A stretch of DNA of 64,000 bases from Candidatus Devosia phytovorans (GCA_029202405.1 CP119312.1:4035001-4099000); one strand, 5' to 3'. Shown: positions 16,521 to 25,368, counted from the stretch's first letter. The notes: a model not told the origin generated them from the sequence alone. Program-made: numbers and translations.

Positions 16521-18845
16521 ATGGAACGACACCGCTTGCCGGTGGCTGACGCAGCGCGTCATCCACTGCGCCTTTCTGCGCGGGCGATTTTGCTTGGAGC
16601 TACAGTTCTGGCAGGCTTCGGCCTGCCGGGCGTGGTGCAGGGGCAAGAAGCCACACAGCTCTCGAACACGCAGGTGACGCTGCTGGAGCGCCTGGTGATC
16701 TCGTCGACGCGCAATTCCAAGCGGGTCCTCGATGTGCCGGCCACGGTCACCGTTATCAGCAGCGACGATATCGAGACGCATGTGGTGCGCGACATGCAGG
16801 ATCTGGTGCGCTACGAGCCCGGTATTGCGGTGGATCGGCAAACCTCGATCACCAATCCCTGGGGCCAGCTCAACAGTTTCACCATCCGCGGCATGGGCGG
16901 CAATCGCGTGCTGATGATGGTGGATGGCTCGCGCATCCAGGAACGCATTACGGACGGCAGCCGCGATTTCATTGACACCTGGAACCTGCAGGCGGTGGAA
17001 CTGGTGCGCGGACCCAATTCGGTGCTGTGGGGCGCCGATGCGCTAGGCGGCACCGTGGCCATGCGGACGCGTGATCCGGCCGACCTGCTGGACGGTTCGG
17101 AAAAGCCCTGGGCCGTCGAAATCCGGACGGCTTTCGACAGCTATGACAATAGCTGGCGCAAGCAGATCACCGGCGCCTATGACTTTGGCGCGGTGCAGGT
17201 GCTGGGCAGCTTCGGCCACCTGTCGTCTACCGAGCGGGAAGCGACCAATGGCGATCCGGATGGCGGCCCATGGGGCCTCTGCCCGCGTCCGAGTTATTTC
17301 CGCTGCAACGAACTCTTCCCGGCCGACACCAGCGCCTACAATGGCCTGGTCAAGGTGGTTGCGACACCCAGCGACGATCATGAGATCACGCTGACTGGCG
17401 AGTTCTTTGATCGCAACACGGTCATCGAGCAGATCTGGGATTCAAGCGCGGCGCTTGGCGGCTATACCAGCAATGCCTATCCGCGCGAACTGGACATGGA
17501 GCGCTATCGCCTCGCCGTGGAACATGACTGGCAAGTCGATGCGCCCTGGCTCGACAGCGTCAACTGGCAGCTGAGCGTTTCGCCACAGCGCCGCGTGACG
17601 GAAAGCACGTCCTACCGGACCTATGCTGCCCGGACGCAGACGGTTTATCAGCTGCGCGACTATGGCGAGACATTCTATGAGGCCGACCTGCAGCTGACGT
17701 CCTCGTTCGAGGCTGGCCCGACATTCCATACGCTGACCTACGGTTTCGACGGCGATTTCACGCGCACCAACTACGAAGGGCGCAATGAGACCTGGCGGTC
17801 GGACACCAATGTCACGACTATCGTCGATAACCAGGGCTTTTCGTTTCCGAAATCCGAGACCGTCCGGGCCGACCTCTATATCCAGGACGAAATCAAGGCT
17901 TTCGACGACCGGCTGACCATTACGCCGGGCGTGCGTTGGGCCAATTACCAGATCACGCCTGATAGCGCATACGCCAGCCTTGCCGGCTATTCCCCGGAAG
18001 AGATCAGCAGCTCGGAGCTGATCAAGAAGCTGTCGCTTCAGTACCAGCTGACCGACGAATATTCGGTCTATGCTGCCTATGGCGAGGGCTTTAAAATGCC
18101 CAGTTCGCAGCAGCTGTTCCAGTCCAACACTTCGTCGGTGGCAGCGCTCAACGACACCGAGATCGTGCCCAACCTCGGGCTGAAGCCGGAATCGGTGAAG
18201 AATTACGAAGTCGGCCTGCGCGGCGAGTTCGAGCAGGGCTGGTTCTCGGTTTCGGGCTTTTATTCCAAATACAGCAACTTCATCCGCAGCCTGCAGCCGA
18301 CCCCTACGGCGACCTACAATGCCGGCACTGGTGTGTGGTCGCAGTATTGGTCGGACAATGTCGAGAATGTCGAGCTCTACGGGGTCGAGATCGGCGGCGA
18401 ATATGAGTTCTACGAGAACATCTTCGCAACGGCCAATGTCAGCTGGCAGCGCGGTACGCAACAGGTCAACTCCACCGCAGCAACAACGCCATTCGATGGT
18501 GCAGTGCCGCTGACGGCGGTGCTCGGGCTGCGCTACGAAATGCCCGAGCATGGGCTGGAGTTCGAACTGCTGACCACGCTGGCGTCCGGGGTGACCGAGC
18601 GTGCCGATCCTGCGGCCTTCAAGCCCGATGGATACGCCCTGGTCGATGGCTATGCGACCTGGAAGCCCAACGAGAATGTCGAGATCAACTTCGGCGTCCA
18701 GAACATCTTCGACACCAAATACTACCCCAACACGCTGACCGGTTATGCGGAGACGGCAAGTTCGAGCGTGGCTGGCGTCAATCCGCTGGAGGCACAGGTG
18801 GGTGCGGGGCGGACCTTCAAGGTCGGGACAACCGTAAAGTTCTGA
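16521..18845 (+). CDS. TonB-dependent outer-membrane receptor, probable haem/haemoprotein receptor
   Basis: 774 residues with a signal peptide (positively charged start, hydrophobic ILLGATVLAGFGLPGVVQG, cleavage near residue 43). Plug domain about 55-170 (VPATVTVISSDDIETH, IRGMGGNRVLMMVDGSR, VELVRGPNSVLWGADALGG); 22-strand barrel to the C-terminal FKVGTTVKF. Haem receptors carry FRAP and NPNL boxes; here AYGEGFKMPSSQQLF and NLGLKPESVKNYEVG occupy those places, so binding of haem or a haemoprotein is likely but variant. Belongs to the haemoglobin/transferrin/lactoferrin receptor type. Iron control is suggested by the RirA-type box. The intracellular haem-handling genes follow. TonB-ExbB-ExbD are not in the window. 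Confidence 0.88.
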   Translation: MERHRLPVADAARHPLRLSARAILLGATVLAGFGLPGVVQGQEATQLSNTQVTLLERLVISSTRNSKRVLDVPATVTVISSDDIETHVVRDMQDLVRYEPGIAVDRQTSITNPWGQLNSFTIRGMGGNRVLMMVDGSRIQERITDGSRDFIDTWNLQAVELVRGPNSVLWGADALGGTVAMRTRDPADLLDGSEKPWAVEIRTAFDSYDNSWRKQITGAYDFGAVQVLGSFGHLSSTEREATNGDPDGGPWGLCPRPSYFRCNELFPADTSAYNGLVKVVATPSDDHEITLTGEFFDRNTVIEQIWDSSAALGGYTSNAYPRELDMERYRLAVEHDWQVDAPWLDSVNWQLSVSPQRRVTESTSYRTYAARTQTVYQLRDYGETFYEADLQLTSSFEAGPTFHTLTYGFDGDFTRTNYEGRNETWRSDTNVTTIVDNQGFSFPKSETVRADLYIQDEIKAFDDRLTITPGVRWANYQITPDSAYASLAGYSPEEISSSELIKKLSLQYQLTDEYSVYAAYGEGFKMPSSQQLFQSNTSSVAALNDTEIVPNLGLKPESVKNYEVGLRGEFEQGWFSVSGFYSKYSNFIRSLQPTPTATYNAGTGVWSQYWSDNVENVELYGVEIGGEYEFYENIFATANVSWQRGTQQVNSTAATTPFDGAVPLTAVLGLRYEMPEHGLEFELLTTLASGVTERADPAAFKPDGYALVDGYATWKPNENVEINFGVQNIFDTKYYPNTLTGYAETASSSVAGVNPLEAQVGAGRTFKVGTTVKF

Positions 18846-18855
18846 TCCCATGCGG

Positions 18856-18880
18856 GAAGGACGCCTTCGGGCGTCCTTCT
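18856..18880 (+). terminator. Hairpin attenuator after the TonB receptor gene
   Basis: Perfect 10-bp stem GAAGGACGCC / GGCGTCCTTC with a TTCG tetraloop, only 10 bases after the receptor stop and about 16 bases before the next start. The following T tract is poor (TTCC), so it probably causes partial termination or protects the 3' end of the receptor message, favouring receptor over downstream proteins. Confidence 0.6.
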
Positions 18881-18895
18881 TCCTGACGGAGTGTG

Positions 18896-20650
18896 ATGAT
18901 GTCTCGTTTGTTGACCCAGTTCTGGCGTTTGTTGAAGCTGTGCATGTCCGGCCCTGGCGGCAGGATCGGCATCATCTTTTTCATCGGCATTGTCGCACTC
19001 GACTTTGTCGCCATCGCCGTCTCCATTCGCCTGGTGCAGTGGAATGGCGACTTCTACGGCGCGCTCGAGGCCATGAATGGCGGCGAGGCGGTTGCCCAGG
19101 TTGGCGTCTTCTTCATCATCGTCGCGGCCAATGTGTCGCTTCATCTTGTCGGGCTCTATCTGCGCAAAATGCTGCAGATGCGGTGGCGCCGTACCCTGAC
19201 GCAGGGCGCGCTCGATATCTGGATGCACAACCGTGCCTATTGGCACCTTGCCAATACCGACATGGGTGTCGGCCCGAATGGCCAGCCGGTGGACAATCCG
19301 GACCAGCGCATCGCCGAAGACTGCAAGTTTTTCATCGAGAAGGTGCTCAGCGAAGCGCTTGACCTGATCGGCCGGGTAGCTGGCCTCTTCTCTTATATCG
19401 TGCTGTTGTGGAGCCTCGCCAGTTTTCCGCTGTCGCTAGCCCCTGTCGGGCTGTCCTGGGAAATCCCCAATTACATGGTCTGGGCGGCTTTCCTCTATGT
19501 CGCGCTGTGCAGCGTGATGGTGCATGTGCTGGGCTATCCGCTCAAGGGGCTGCTGGTCGAGCAGCAGCGTCGCGAGGCCAATTTCCGCTTCGCGCTGGCG
19601 CGCCTGCGTCTCAACTACGACGAGGTGGCCCTTTCCGCAGGCGAACAGGCGGAGCGTGGGGTGTTCAATGCGCGCTTCGATGCGATCATCTTGAACTGGC
19701 GCAAGCTGATCAATCGCGAGCTGATCCTGACCTGCTTCACCTTTCCCTATTCCAGCACAGTGCTACGCATCCCGCTCTTTGTCGCGCTTCCCGGCTATTT
19801 GGCAGGCCATGTTGCTTTCGGTGGGCTCATGTCGCTCACCATGGCCTTTTCCAATGTGGTGACCAGTCTTTCCTGGTTCGTGTTTTCCTATCGCGACCTG
19901 TCCGATCTGGTCGCCGCCTCATCGCGCCTCGACAATTTCCTCGAGGCAGCAAAGGCCGCGGGTCGGGTGGGACGCGGCATCGAATTGCGTGACGCAGCGA
20001 GTGATGTACTCGAAGTTAGGGACCTTGCCCTGACATCGCCCAGCGGAGAGGGGCTGCTCACCATTGCTGACCTTTCTGTCAGGCATGGCGAAAACGTCTG
20101 GCTGTGTGGGGCGTCCGGTCTTGGCAAGACCACGCTGATGAAAACGCTGGCCGGGCTGTGGCCGCATGGCACGGGGCAGGTTGCTGCGCCGCGTGCCTCG
20201 ATGATCTTCCTGGCGCAACGCCCGTATTTCCCGATCGGGGACATTCACGATGCGCTCGCCTATCCGCGCAGCAAAAACGATTTCTCCGCTGCCGAGCTGG
20301 ATGCTGTGCTGGCCAAAGTTGGCCTCGGCGACGCTGCGAATCTGGAGTTTGGACGCTCCGATACGATGGTTGGCCATGGCCTGTCGGGTGGCGAGCAACA
20401 ACGCGTCATGCTGGCGCGCCTGCTGATCCATCGGCCACAATGGGCATTGCTCGACGAGCCGACTTCCGCCCTGGACAGTGCAGCAGAGGCAGAGCTTCTG
20501 GGCATGCTGCGGCGCGAGTTGGCCGACACGAGCTTCGTCATTGTCTCGCACCGGGAACCCAAGGGATTGGGCCGAATGCGCATCGTGGATCTGGGCAGGT
20601 CCGCGTCCACCAAACCATCTCCCTTCATACAGCAAGGCCTACCTGCATGA
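18896..20650 (+). CDS. SbmA/BacA-like ABC transporter, permease fused to ATPase (YddA/Rv1819c type)
   Basis: About 584 residues; GTG 18893, ATG 18896 and ATG 18899 are all possible, with GGAG at 18887-18890 best fitting the ATGs. The N-terminal half (1-350) is the SbmA_BacA-type membrane domain with six helices (for example GRIGIIFFIGIVALDFVAIAVSIRLVQWNGDFYGAL). The C-terminal ATPase has Walker A GASGLGKTT, signature LSGGEQQR, Walker B WALLDEPTSALD and switch His in VIVSHRE. Relatives import peptides, cobalamin or other bulky hydrophilic compounds, or long-chain fatty acyl-CoA. Placement between a haem-type receptor and haem-handling proteins suggests it moves haem or a similar tetrapyrrole across the inner membrane in place of HmuTUV. 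That role is inference. Confidence 0.88.
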   Translation: MMSRLLTQFWRLLKLCMSGPGGRIGIIFFIGIVALDFVAIAVSIRLVQWNGDFYGALEAMNGGEAVAQVGVFFIIVAANVSLHLVGLYLRKMLQMRWRRTLTQGALDIWMHNRAYWHLANTDMGVGPNGQPVDNPDQRIAEDCKFFIEKVLSEALDLIGRVAGLFSYIVLLWSLASFPLSLAPVGLSWEIPNYMVWAAFLYVALCSVMVHVLGYPLKGLLVEQQRREANFRFALARLRLNYDEVALSAGEQAERGVFNARFDAIILNWRKLINRELILTCFTFPYSSTVLRIPLFVALPGYLAGHVAFGGLMSLTMAFSNVVTSLSWFVFSYRDLSDLVAASSRLDNFLEAAKAAGRVGRGIELRDAASDVLEVRDLALTSPSGEGLLTIADLSVRHGENVWLCGASGLGKTTLMKTLAGLWPHGTGQVAAPRASMIFLAQRPYFPIGDIHDALAYPRSKNDFSAAELDAVLAKVGLGDAANLEFGRSDTMVGHGLSGGEQQRVMLARLLIHRPQWALLDEPTSALDSAAEAELLGMLRRELADTSFVIVSHREPKGLGRMRIVDLGRSASTKPSPFIQQGLPA

Positions 20651-21321
20651 CGTCTCCCATTCGCGAAATCCTCCATGTGGCGCCTGCGGAGGTGATCCGT
20701 CGCCTGCCCGCCATGGGCAACCTGATGATCACGGCCAAGCAGAATGGCGCGACCCACGAGCGGATCGGGACGATCGAGACGGTCACGGAAGATGCGGGCT
20801 GGCTGGTGTGTGGTGGCGACTGTCACGACAGCCGGATCGATCCTTCCGTGATCTCCCGCGTCCTGGTTGACCGGTCGAGCGTTATGCAGGGCAAGACCTA
20901 TCCACGCATCGACTTTCACGCAGGCGAAGTGGTGCTGTTCAGCGTGGTCGGCTTTGCCGATATCGAGCCTTTCGACGCTGCGCTAGCCTCGCTCGGCGCC
21001 GGCGAGGCCCTGCCAGAAAAGGACAAGGAGCCGCGGCCGCAACGCGATGAAGCGACGCCTGAGGACGTTGGTGCGCAGCCGCTGCGCCAGGCGCTGGACA
21101 ATGCAGGGCAGGTGACGATCCGCTTTATCCGGCCAGGTTTTGAGCAGCAATGGTCGGGCGTGGTCGAAAGCGTCAAGCCGGCTATGGGCTTCATCAATGT
21201 CATGCGCGAGGATTTTCATCTGCACCTGTTGGGTGGCAGCGTTGCCGCGTGGCGCGATGGTGCGGCACTGGATGCGCAGGGCAAGGAAACCGGGCTTTAT
21301 CTCGTGTCTGCGCAGGCATGA
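20647..21321 (+). CDS. HmuS/ChuX-like haem-utilisation protein (half-length)
   Basis: 224 residues from ATG 20647, overlapping the ABC gene's stop (ATGA). The LPAMGNLMITAKQNGATHERIG stretch near residue 19 and the FHAGEVVLFSVVGFAD segment near 95 resemble one repeat of HmuS/ChuX, where the same region (LGKVMALTRN, then RSLQFFD) is found. The C-terminal part (VTIRFIRPGFEQQWSGVVESVK) looks like a second, degraded repeat, with MREDFHLHLLGGSVAAWR. HmuS is normally about 350 residues with two complete repeats. Such proteins bind or degrade haem in the cytoplasm. Axial ligands are not certain; the remote similarity keeps confidence moderate. Confidence 0.7.
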   Translation: MTSPIREILHVAPAEVIRRLPAMGNLMITAKQNGATHERIGTIETVTEDAGWLVCGGDCHDSRIDPSVISRVLVDRSSVMQGKTYPRIDFHAGEVVLFSVVGFADIEPFDAALASLGAGEALPEKDKEPRPQRDEATPEDVGAQPLRQALDNAGQVTIRFIRPGFEQQWSGVVESVKPAMGFINVMREDFHLHLLGGSVAAWRDGAALDAQGKETGLYLVSAQA

Positions 21322-22181
21322 GCGGGATTGCGCAGGCACCGGGAACCTGGCTCGACGGCGAGACTGGCGCGGTGCTGGACCACGCGTCCCTGATGGTGCA
21401 CATGGCGCAGCGGCGCGTCGTGCTGCTGGGCGAAACGCATGACCGCTATGATATCCATCGCTGGCAATTGCATGTCTGTGCCGGCCTTCTGGCGCATCGC
21501 ACCGATATTGCCCTGGGGTTCGAGATGTTTCCCCTGCGTTGCCAGCCGGTGCTGGATCGCTGGGTGGATGGCGCGCTGGACGTGCCAAGTTTCCTTGAAC
21601 AGGCGGAGTGGGAGACGGTCTGGCGCTTCGATCCGGCGCTCTATCTGCCGCTGTTCCATTTCTGCCGCGAGAACCGGTTGCCCATGCTGGCGCTCAACTG
21701 CGAGCGGCCGCTAGTGACGCGGGTGGGCAAGGAGGGCTGGGACGCCATTCCTGAGGCCGAGCGCGATGGCCTGACCCCGGCTGTTCCGGCCAGCGCAGCG
21801 CACCGCCAGCACCTGTTTGCAATCACTGGTGGCGGGCGCGGCGAGCGGTCGGTTGCCGGGCCGCAGGATCCAGCTTTTGACCGCTTCGTGCGTGCGCAGC
21901 AGACGTGGGACCGGGCCTTTGCCTGCAATATCGCCAAGGGTCTTGCATCGCAGCGCGCGGGTCTGATCCTGGGCATCATCGGACGCGGGCATATGGACTA
22001 TCGCCATGGCACGCCGTTCCAGCTTGCCGAGCTTGGCGTTGATGACACAGCCGTGCTGCTGCCGTCGGACGAGCCAGTTTTCTCACAGGAGATGGGCGGC
22101 ATCGGCGATGCCGTCTTCCGCCTGCCCGGACCACCGGAGCGCGCCGAGCGCCTCTCCCGCAAACCTATCCAAGAGTTCTGA
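21318..22181 (+). CDS. ChaN-family (haem-binding, DUF399-type) protein, apparently cytoplasmic
   Basis: 287 residues, start coupled to the preceding stop (ATGA). Family core: VVLLGETHDRYDIHRWQLH near residue 33, GFEMFPLRCQPVLDRWVDG near 70, and GIIGRGHMDYRHGTPFQL near 215. ChaN of Campylobacter binds stacked haems and is a lipoprotein; this protein lacks any signal peptide or lipobox at MSGIAQAPGTWLDG, so it probably acts inside the cell, unlike the classic member. It is the fourth gene of the putative haem locus, followed after 2 bp by ialB. Confidence 0.82.
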   Translation: MSGIAQAPGTWLDGETGAVLDHASLMVHMAQRRVVLLGETHDRYDIHRWQLHVCAGLLAHRTDIALGFEMFPLRCQPVLDRWVDGALDVPSFLEQAEWETVWRFDPALYLPLFHFCRENRLPMLALNCERPLVTRVGKEGWDAIPEAERDGLTPAVPASAAHRQHLFAITGGGRGERSVAGPQDPAFDRFVRAQQTWDRAFACNIAKGLASQRAGLILGIIGRGHMDYRHGTPFQLAELGVDDTAVLLPSDEPVFSQEMGGIGDAVFRLPGPPERAERLSRKPIQEF

Positions 22182-22183
22182 TC

Positions 22184-22714
22184 ATGCGTAATCTGCCCCT
22201 GCTAACCCTGGCCATCGGCCTTACACTTGCCGTTCCCTCGATCGCTCAGGACAGCGCTTCCGGCCTGCCTGGCGGTGCCCGGTCGCTCAATGAGGAGCAT
22301 GGCGACTGGACGGTGTCTTGCCGTGTCGAGGAGACCGGCAAGCTCTGCGTGATGGCGCAGACGCTGGCCAGTTCGCAATCCGGACAGCCGGTGTTCTCGC
22401 TCGAGTTAGCCACGCCGGCGATCGACAAGGTTGAGGGCATGATGCTGTTGCCCTTTGGCCTGCGTCTTGCCGATGGCGTGCAGCTCAGCGTGGACGGCAC
22501 GGCGGTCGGCGAGACGCTGCCTTTCCTCACCTGCGTCAGTAGCGGGTGCCTGGTTCCGGTCGCTTTTGACGCCAGCCAGGTCAGCGCGCTGCGGGCGGGG
22601 ACTGAGATGATCGTTCGCGGCAGCGGCATGAAGGGTTCGGAACCGGTCGAGCTCAAGGTGTCGCTGGCCGGTTTTGCCCGGGCGGCCAACAGGTCTGTCG
22701 AACTGTCGCTTTGA
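22184..22714 (+). CDS. Invasion-associated locus B (IalB) family periplasmic protein
   Basis: 176 residues; signal peptide MRNLPLLTLAIGLTLAVPSIAQ. Mature protein has the IalB pattern: GDWTVSC, CVMAQTL, a central MMLLPFGLRLADGVQLSVDG and two Cys pairs (SCRVEETGKLC, TCVSSGC) likely to form disulphides. IalB was named for erythrocyte invasion in Bartonella, but the family is widespread in free-living alphaproteobacteria and its biochemical role is unknown. Being last in the haem locus hints at a link with haem or envelope function. Its stop abuts the stop of the convergent regulator gene. Confidence 0.88.
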   Translation: MRNLPLLTLAIGLTLAVPSIAQDSASGLPGGARSLNEEHGDWTVSCRVEETGKLCVMAQTLASSQSGQPVFSLELATPAIDKVEGMMLLPFGLRLADGVQLSVDGTAVGETLPFLTCVSSGCLVPVAFDASQVSALRAGTEMIVRGSGMKGSEPVELKVSLAGFARAANRSVELSL

Positions 22715-23485
22715 TCAGGCTCCGGCCCGCTCCAGGCGTTCGGCAGAGCGGGCAAAGCCGTCGCTGATCACGGCGCGCATGGTGTCGCGGGCGGCTTCCA
22801 CGTTCTGCGCGCGAATGGCCTCGGCGATGGCGCCGTGGTTGGCAGCGGTTTCCTCGAGCTTGGCCTTGTTGGCGACCGGTGAGCTGATGGTGAAGACGGC
22901 GGTCAGGGCCACTTCCACCAGGGCGCTGATCGAGGCCATGAAGGGATTGCTGGCCGCTTCGGCCACGGCGCGGTGGAAGGCGAGATCGGCACGGGCGAAT
23001 TCCTCAGCTGTCGTGGCTTCGCCCATGGCGTCGGCCAGGGCAACAAGGTGATCAGCCTGTGCCTGGGTGCGGCGCTCGGCGGCAAGGGCTGCCGATTCGA
23101 GTTCAATGCCGATGCGCACTTCGGCGACGCTGCGCAGGAAATCGACATCGGGGCCGGCTTCGAAATGCCAGGCCAACACATCGGCATCGAAAAGATTCCA
23201 GCGCTGGCGCGGCAGGACGCGGGTGCCGATGCGGGCGCGGGCCTCGATCATGCCCTTGGCGGCCAGCGTCTTCAGCGCTTCGCGCAGCACGGTGCGAGAA
23301 ACGGAAAAGCGGGCGAGCAATTCGGTGTCGGAGGGGAGGATCGCGCCTTCCGCATAGTCGCCGCGCACGATGGCGGCGCCCAGTTGGCCGAGAACCAGCG
23401 AATGCAGATTGCGCGAGGGAACGCGACCGGCGATTGAAGCGATCAGATCGCCCCTGCTGTTGTCCTGTTCATGCCGCGTGGCCAT
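22715..23485 (-). CDS. FadR-subfamily GntR transcriptional regulator (FCD domain)
   Basis: 256 residues from ATG 23485 (MATRHEQDNSRGD), with AGGGGGG just upstream on the minus strand; the open frame runs much further up across the peptidase gene but that is an antisense shadow. The N-terminal wHTH has LPSDTELLARFSVSRTVLREALKTLAAKGMIEARARIGTRV, followed by RWNLFDADVLAWHFEAGPD as in DgoR-like regulators. The FCD ligand domain (100-240) has helical ERRTQAQADHLVALADAM and AFHRAVAEAA (metal-binding His). Probably represses a catabolic gene in response to a small acid. It is divergent from the M20 peptidase, a likely target. Confidence 0.9.
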   Translation of the reverse strand: MATRHEQDNSRGDLIASIAGRVPSRNLHSLVLGQLGAAIVRGDYAEGAILPSDTELLARFSVSRTVLREALKTLAAKGMIEARARIGTRVLPRQRWNLFDADVLAWHFEAGPDVDFLRSVAEVRIGIELESAALAAERRTQAQADHLVALADAMGEATTAEEFARADLAFHRAVAEAASNPFMASISALVEVALTAVFTISSPVANKAKLEETAANHGAIAEAIRAQNVEAARDTMRAVISDGFARSAERLERAGA

Positions 23486-23525
23486 GAGCCCCCCTTTTGT
23501 TGGGCCTGACCTAAGCATGGCACCA

Positions 23526-23542
23526 AAAGTATTACAATATTT
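23526..23542. promoter_or_regulatory. Candidate GntR/FadR-type operator between regulator and M20 peptidase
   Basis: AT-rich dyad TATT-AC-AATA (23530-23539) inside the 123-bp divergent gap. FCD-type GntR proteins bind short AT-rich palindromes in such positions. Only sequence symmetry supports the call. Confidence 0.3.
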
Positions 23543-23608
23543 CAGCAGCCTCGCGGACTGGACAGCGGCGCCGGCATTTGATGTGGGTAGCGCCAAAGGA
23601 GTTAGCCT

Positions 23609-24997
23609 ATGACCGACCAGATCGATGCCGTTCTTGCCAGCGTGGATGCCGGGCTCGAACAGAGTCTCGAACGCCTCTATGCGCTGTTGCGCATCAAGTC
23701 CATCTCGACCGACCCAGCCTATGCCCAGGAATGCCAGAAAGCGGCGGACTGGATCGTCGGCGAGCTGCAAGGCCTCGGATTTGACGCGTCGGCGCGGGCG
23801 ACGGCAGGCCATCCGGTGGTGGTGGCGCATGGGCCGGATCAGGCGGGGCCGCATGTGCTGTTCTATGCCCATTACGACGTGCAACCGGTCGATCCGGTCG
23901 AACTCTGGCATTCGGACCCCTTCGAGCCGCAGCTCAAGACCGACGCCAATGGACGCAAGATCATCGTGGCGCGCGGGGCTTCGGACGACAAGGGGCAGAT
24001 GCTGACCTTCATCGAGGCCTGCCGGGCCTGGAAGCAGGTGGCGGGTTCGCTGCCGGTCAAGGTCAGCCTGATGCTGGAAGGCGAGGAAGAAAGCGGCGGC
24101 AAGAACCTGCCGCCCTTCATGGAGGCGCATCGGGACGAGCTGGGTGCCGCCGATATCGCGCTGGTCTGCGATACCGACATGTGGGACCGCGAGACGCCGT
24201 CGATCACCACAATGCTGCGCGGGCTGGTGGCGGAAGAGGTGGTGGTCACCTGTGCCAACAAGGACCTGCATTCGGGCATGTTCGGCAATGCGGCGCGCAA
24301 TGCCAACCAGGTGCTGGCCGACATCATCGCCAGTCTCAGGGCGCCCGATGGTTCGGTGACGGTGCCCGGATTTTACGACGATGTGGCCGAGATTTCGCCC
24401 GAGCTCAAGGCGCAATGGGCGGGACTTGGTTTTGACGAACAGGCGTTCCTGGGCGAAGCGGGGCTGTCGGTTCCCGCCGGGGAACAGTCCCGCTCGGTGC
24501 TGGAAATGCTCTGGGCGCGGCCGACCTGCGAAATCAATGGCATGACCGGTGGTTATACTGGCGACGGCTTCAAGACGGTCATTCCGGCCAAGGCCAGCGC
24601 CAAGATTTCCTTCCGCCTGGTTTCGGGCATGCAGCCGGAAAAGATCCGCGCCGCGTTCCGCAAGCATGTGGAAGCGCTGGTCCCGGCCGATTGCTCGGTG
24701 ACCTTCCATGAGCATGGTGGTTCGCCGGCGATCACAGTGCCGGACGACGGCGTGCAGTTGCGCCAGGCGCTGGCGGGACTGTCGGCTGAATGGGGCAAGC
24801 AAGCGGTGATCACGGGCGCGGGCGGCTCGATCCCGGTGGTGGGCGATTTCAAGCGCATTCTTGGACTCGATACGCTGCTGATCGGCTTTGCCCAACTGGA
24901 CGACCAGATCCATTCGCCAAACGAGAAATATGATCTCGACAGCTACCACCGCGGCATCCGCAGCTGGGTGCGGGTGCTGGCATCGCTGGCTGGCTAG
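23609..24997 (+). CDS. M20-family metallopeptidase (dipeptidase)
   Basis: 462 residues; GGAG at 23598-23601 precedes ATG. Zinc ligands and catalytic residues are visible: YAHYDVQPVDP (His, Asp), RGASDDKGQM (bridging Asp), LEGEEESGG (catalytic Glu and ligand Glu), and the C-terminal His in QIHSPNEKYDLDSYHRG. The dimerisation domain lies around 215-330 (KDLHSGMFGNAARNAN). Resembles carnosinase-like or succinyl-diaminopimelate desuccinylase-like cytoplasmic dipeptidases. Its stop interlocks with the stop of the convergent DUF1304 gene (CTAG). Confidence 0.92.
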   Translation: MTDQIDAVLASVDAGLEQSLERLYALLRIKSISTDPAYAQECQKAADWIVGELQGLGFDASARATAGHPVVVAHGPDQAGPHVLFYAHYDVQPVDPVELWHSDPFEPQLKTDANGRKIIVARGASDDKGQMLTFIEACRAWKQVAGSLPVKVSLMLEGEEESGGKNLPPFMEAHRDELGAADIALVCDTDMWDRETPSITTMLRGLVAEEVVVTCANKDLHSGMFGNAARNANQVLADIIASLRAPDGSVTVPGFYDDVAEISPELKAQWAGLGFDEQAFLGEAGLSVPAGEQSRSVLEMLWARPTCEINGMTGGYTGDGFKTVIPAKASAKISFRLVSGMQPEKIRAAFRKHVEALVPADCSVTFHEHGGSPAITVPDDGVQLRQALAGLSAEWGKQAVITGAGGSIPVVGDFKRILGLDTLLIGFAQLDDQIHSPNEKYDLDSYHRGIRSWVRVLASLAG

Positions 24998-25368
24998 CCA
25001 GCGATCGGGAGCAGGATCACTGCGACAAGGGCGATGACAGCCGGGAGGGTCTGGATGAACAGAATCTTCCGGCTGGCCGTCGCCGCGCCAAAAATGCCGG
25101 CAACGGCGACACAGGTGAGAAAAAAGACCGCGATCTGCCAGCCGAATTGCGGCTGGGGATGAAGGATCGACCAGATGAGGCCGGCGGCGAGGAAGCCGTT
25201 GTAGAGGCCCTGATTGGCCGCCAGAGCCTTGGTCTTTTCAGCAAAATCCGCCGTCAGGCCAAAAGCCTTCTGGCCGCGCGGGCCGGTCCACAGAAACATC
25301 TCGAGGATCATGATGTAGACGTGGAGCAGGGCGATTGCGGCGACGAGAATGACGGCGATAAGGTTCAT
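24994..25368 (-). CDS. DUF1304 small membrane protein
   Basis: 124 residues with four predicted membrane helices (LIAVILVAAIALLHVYIMILEMFLW, GFLAAGLIWSIL, IAVFFLTCVAVAGIFGAAT, TLPAVIALVAVILL). The family signature HVYIMILEMFLWTGPRGQKAFG is present. Function unknown; inner membrane. The start overlaps the stop of the upstream minus-strand gene by four bases. Confidence 0.88.
   Translation of the reverse strand: MNLIAVILVAAIALLHVYIMILEMFLWTGPRGQKAFGLTADFAEKTKALAANQGLYNGFLAAGLIWSILHPQPQFGWQIAVFFLTCVAVAGIFGAATASRKILFIQTLPAVIALVAVILLPIAG

Noticed and set aside
17442..18851. 469-residue minus-strand frame opposite the TonB receptor
   Set aside because: Antisense shadow; receptor has plug, barrel and signal peptide.
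23486..24949. 488 extra codons upstream of the FadR-type regulator
   Set aside because: Antisense to the M20 peptidase; the regulator's true start has a strong ribosome site at 23485.
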